A stretch of 64,000 nt of DNA from Treponema porcinum (GTDB lineage Bacteria > Spirochaetota > Spirochaetia > Treponematales > Treponemataceae). Below are positions 62,346 through 64,000 of this stretch, piece by piece. The position numbers were made by a program, and so were the translations under genes. The first letter of the stretch is position 1; the number at the start of each line of letters is the position of its first letter. The stretch is taken from the NCBI RefSeq assembly GCF_900167145.1, contig NZ_FUWG01000004.1, positions 3,490-67,489 on the forward strand, given 5' to 3'. The notes beneath the pieces are model-generated. The model was not told the origin of the DNA. It made no database searches and saw only the letters and a program-made list of their open reading frames with translations.

Positions 62346-63404
62346 TCAGTCTTCCGCACCGTTCCACAGCTGAATTACCGGAGGCTGCGTGTCCGTCTGA
62401 CCAAGATACAGCCGCGTTCCGCCGGAAATTGCCTGAATATGCTCATATTTCTGCTGCCACGCTAAAGACGCAAGCATTTCGTTTGAATCCCAACTGCGGC
62501 TTTTCAGATATTCGTTTCCGCGCGCATTCAGGTCAAACTTTACGCCAAGACTTATCGCCGGCATCAGATTGTAATGTTCGTTTTTAATTTCCATAACGTC
62601 GATTGATTCCGCAACGGAAAGATACAGCATATCCTTGAACGCAAACTGAAGTCCCATATCAAAAATTACGTTCTGGAACGCAGGAGTTGCAATGTCAAAG
62701 GAGAAACCGCCCTTGAACTGCTCCGTTTCAAAAAGAAGCGCACCGATACCGCCGCGAATAGTTACGAGCGACGGAAAATCGTCTGCTGTATGTTCCGCGT
62801 CAATCGGAAGAAGCTCCTCGCCGCTGTAATATTTTCCAAGATTAAGCGCAGCCGCACCTATCCTGAAATCCCTGAAAAATCCCAGCTGACCAAGCCTGTA
62901 CAAAAATCCAGCGTCAAGTCCAAGACTCCAGTCAGAACCTGCGCCCCATAGAACGCCGGCATTAACGTTTGCGCCTACGCTAAGTTTTTCCGAAACTTCC
63001 TTTGAAAGTCCTGCACGGAAATTAAGCGTATTTCCAAGCCACAGGTCAATCGACTTGCAAAAAACGCCGTTCAATATTCCGCTTGCAACAAAACGTTTTG
63101 TCGGAATAAGTATTCCCGTCTGGAATGCCGCGTTGAACGAGCGGTCGGCGTCAGAATTCGTTGAAATGAGCGCGGAAAATGCCGCGTCAAGCTGAATGCG
63201 CTGCTCCAGAGCCGGAAGAGCCGGATTAAATGCAATGGAATCAGCTCCAGGCATAAAAATTCCTCCGCCGGCGCAGGAAGATGCAGAAGCAAGCTGCGTA
63301 GGACTGGACAGATTGAACAGCGTCTGCCCTCCGACAGGAGGATTATAGGCAAATACGTATGCCGCCATAAAAAATGCTGCAGCGGTAAAAAAAAGTCTTT
63401 TCAC
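62346..63404 (-). CDS. Outer-membrane beta-barrel protein, UPF0164/FadL-like
   Basis: A 352-residue exported protein with a signal peptide (residues 1-19, ending YVFA). The rest alternates amphipathic strands and glycine-rich turns. ASASSCAGGGIFMPGADSIAFNPALPA near the N-terminus is typical of the FadL/PorV-like UPF0164 family of treponemes, which probably move hydrophobic compounds across the outer membrane. The start is GTG at 63404 with AGGAG 7 bases upstream. The downstream Ig/OmpA protein is probably made from the same mRNA. Confidence 0.75.
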   Translation of the reverse strand: MKRLFFTAAAFFMAAYVFAYNPPVGGQTLFNLSSPTQLASASSCAGGGIFMPGADSIAFNPALPALEQRIQLDAAFSALISTNSDADRSFNAAFQTGILIPTKRFVASGILNGVFCKSIDLWLGNTLNFRAGLSKEVSEKLSVGANVNAGVLWGAGSDWSLGLDAGFLYRLGQLGFFRDFRIGAAALNLGKYYSGEELLPIDAEHTADDFPSLVTIRGGIGALLFETEQFKGGFSFDIATPAFQNVIFDMGLQFAFKDMLYLSVAESIDVMEIKNEHYNLMPAISLGVKFDLNARGNEYLKSRSWDSNEMLASLAWQQKYEHIQAISGGTRLYLGQTDTQPPVIQLWNGAED

Positions 63405-63530
63405 TTTAAACTCCTAAAAAAATACAGGAAAAAGCCGGCGGCAACGGACTTTCGTAAAACCGACGGACAGTTTCTGCTTCCAAATATAACGAAACTATTA
63501 TAAATATTCTATAATAAGAACATCAAAAGT

Positions 63531-63559
63531 TTGACAGCGAGGCATATTTTATTTATATT
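63531..63559 (+). promoter_or_regulatory. Promoter of the DUF5312-like gene, leaderless type
   Basis: TTGACA (63531-63536) and TATATT (63554-63559) are 17 bp apart, the best promoter match in the window. The -10 ends 6 bases before the ATG at 63566. Confidence 0.75.
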
Positions 63560-63565
63560 TTAAGA

Positions 63566-64000
63566 ATGAAACAGGAAAAATCCGGCAATTTCTTTCAAAA
63601 TCTTTTAAGTTCGCTTTTCGGCGGAAATGACGGAGAGGCAGAAAAAAGACGCCAGCTCCGCTCGATTTCAAAACGCCTTTCAAAATCAAAATTCGGTAAA
63701 TTCTATAAATTTGCAGGAAACGAGGCACTTCCCCTTCTTGCCAGAAACATTTTTGAAATCTACAAAATAATCTATCCTGCACAGACGATGTTCCAGAACC
63801 TTCAGAACCCGAACGTTTTGAAAAGGCTTGTAATCGACTTTTACACTCCGAATGAAATCCGCACGCTGGAAACTTCCCTGTCTGAAGAAAACCTCATCAC
63901 CCTGAGCAAGAAAATCCCGGCAGAAAAACTCAAGCAGCAGGCACTTACGCGTCTTTCTGAATATTCCGATTATTTTACGCTTGATAAAATCACTAAAATC
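63566..64000 (+). CDS. Spirochaete conserved protein, DUF5312-like (cut by the window edge)
   Basis: An open frame of 145 codons runs off the right edge. The start MKQEKSGNFFQNLLSSLFGG is followed by a basic, helical region (RSISKRLSKSKFGKFYKFAG) and NEALPLLARNIFEIYKIIYPAQTM. This resembles a spirochaete-only family of cytoplasmic proteins of unknown function (DUF5312); I am moderately sure of that match. The start is supported by a consensus promoter whose -10 ends 6 bases upstream, with no Shine-Dalgarno. Confidence 0.65.
   Translation, partial: MKQEKSGNFFQNLLSSLFGGNDGEAEKRRQLRSISKRLSKSKFGKFYKFAGNEALPLLARNIFEIYKIIYPAQTMFQNLQNPNVLKRLVIDFYTPNEIRTLETSLSEENLITLSKKIPAEKLKQQALTRLSEYSDYFTLDKITKI

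Overview
The window looks like chromosomal DNA of a spirochaete, most likely a gut- or rumen-type Treponema. Several families seen here are typical of that genus: a UPF0164-like outer-membrane barrel beside a very large FlgD-Ig/OmpA protein, a TatD-associated radical SAM protein, a DUF5312-like protein, an omptin-type protease, a stand-alone AICAR transformylase and separate coaC and coaB genes. The pyruvate formate-lyase pair fits fermentative anaerobic life. Most of the window is ordinary housekeeping sequence in short operons. I see no prophage, CRISPR array, integron or intact insertion sequence.

Layout. 1-921 is a decayed accessory edge: tandem palindromic repeats, a broken type I restriction hsdM fragment and a small element with nested inverted repeats. 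1302-7258 holds a secreted serine hydrolase, a radical SAM protein, an AI-2E-type permease, an Rpn nuclease pseudogene split by a MITE, an RluA-type pseudouridine synthase and an omptin. 7355-20988 is almost all minus strand: two CNNM/CBS proteins behind a thioredoxin-like lipoprotein, purL, an HU protein fused to a membrane anchor and LysM-like tail, a normal HU, aroA, mntP, argC, a flavodoxin-family protein and a secreted DUF2271-like protein. 21133-24008 is a Ktr/Trk potassium uptake pair plus a hydrolase. 24051-29809 carries a sugar acetyltransferase, purH (transformylase half only) and the nucleotide-sugar genes rfbB, rfbA, rfbC and manC. 30113-36255 has tRNA-Val, a secreted phosphatase, a divergent AraC/MATE pair, an XRE regulator, a hybrid lipoprotein remnant and gpmI. 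36551-40261 is a coenzyme A operon (panB-panC-coaC-coaB-coaX), followed by murJ, an aminopeptidase P and an amidohydrolase. 44414-47587 is pflA/pflB. 47964-56164 has a second MATE, a CobW-type metal GTPase, lepB-PBP-MptE-like genes ending in a previously uncalled 58-residue ORF, and an M23 peptidase. The right end carries a zinc-ribbon protein, a beta-propeller/deacetylase-like protein, tRNA-Asn and the two envelope proteins.

Three cross-cutting signals are the most interesting. (1) A structured 5-prime leader appears upstream of three unrelated genes (serine hydrolase, coaB, amidohydrolase). Its hairpins are kept by compensatory base changes and it runs into the Shine-Dalgarno sequence, so it is a candidate undescribed RNA element. 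(2) At least six to nine genes (purL, purH, HU, the AraC regulator, murJ, the DUF5312-like gene and others) have a -10 hexamer ending only 6-7 bases before the ATG and no Shine-Dalgarno, which points to leaderless mRNAs. (3) A 137-bp MITE flanked by TA dinucleotides occurs in two full copies and one half copy. Removing one copy exactly restores the reading frame of the gene it interrupts.
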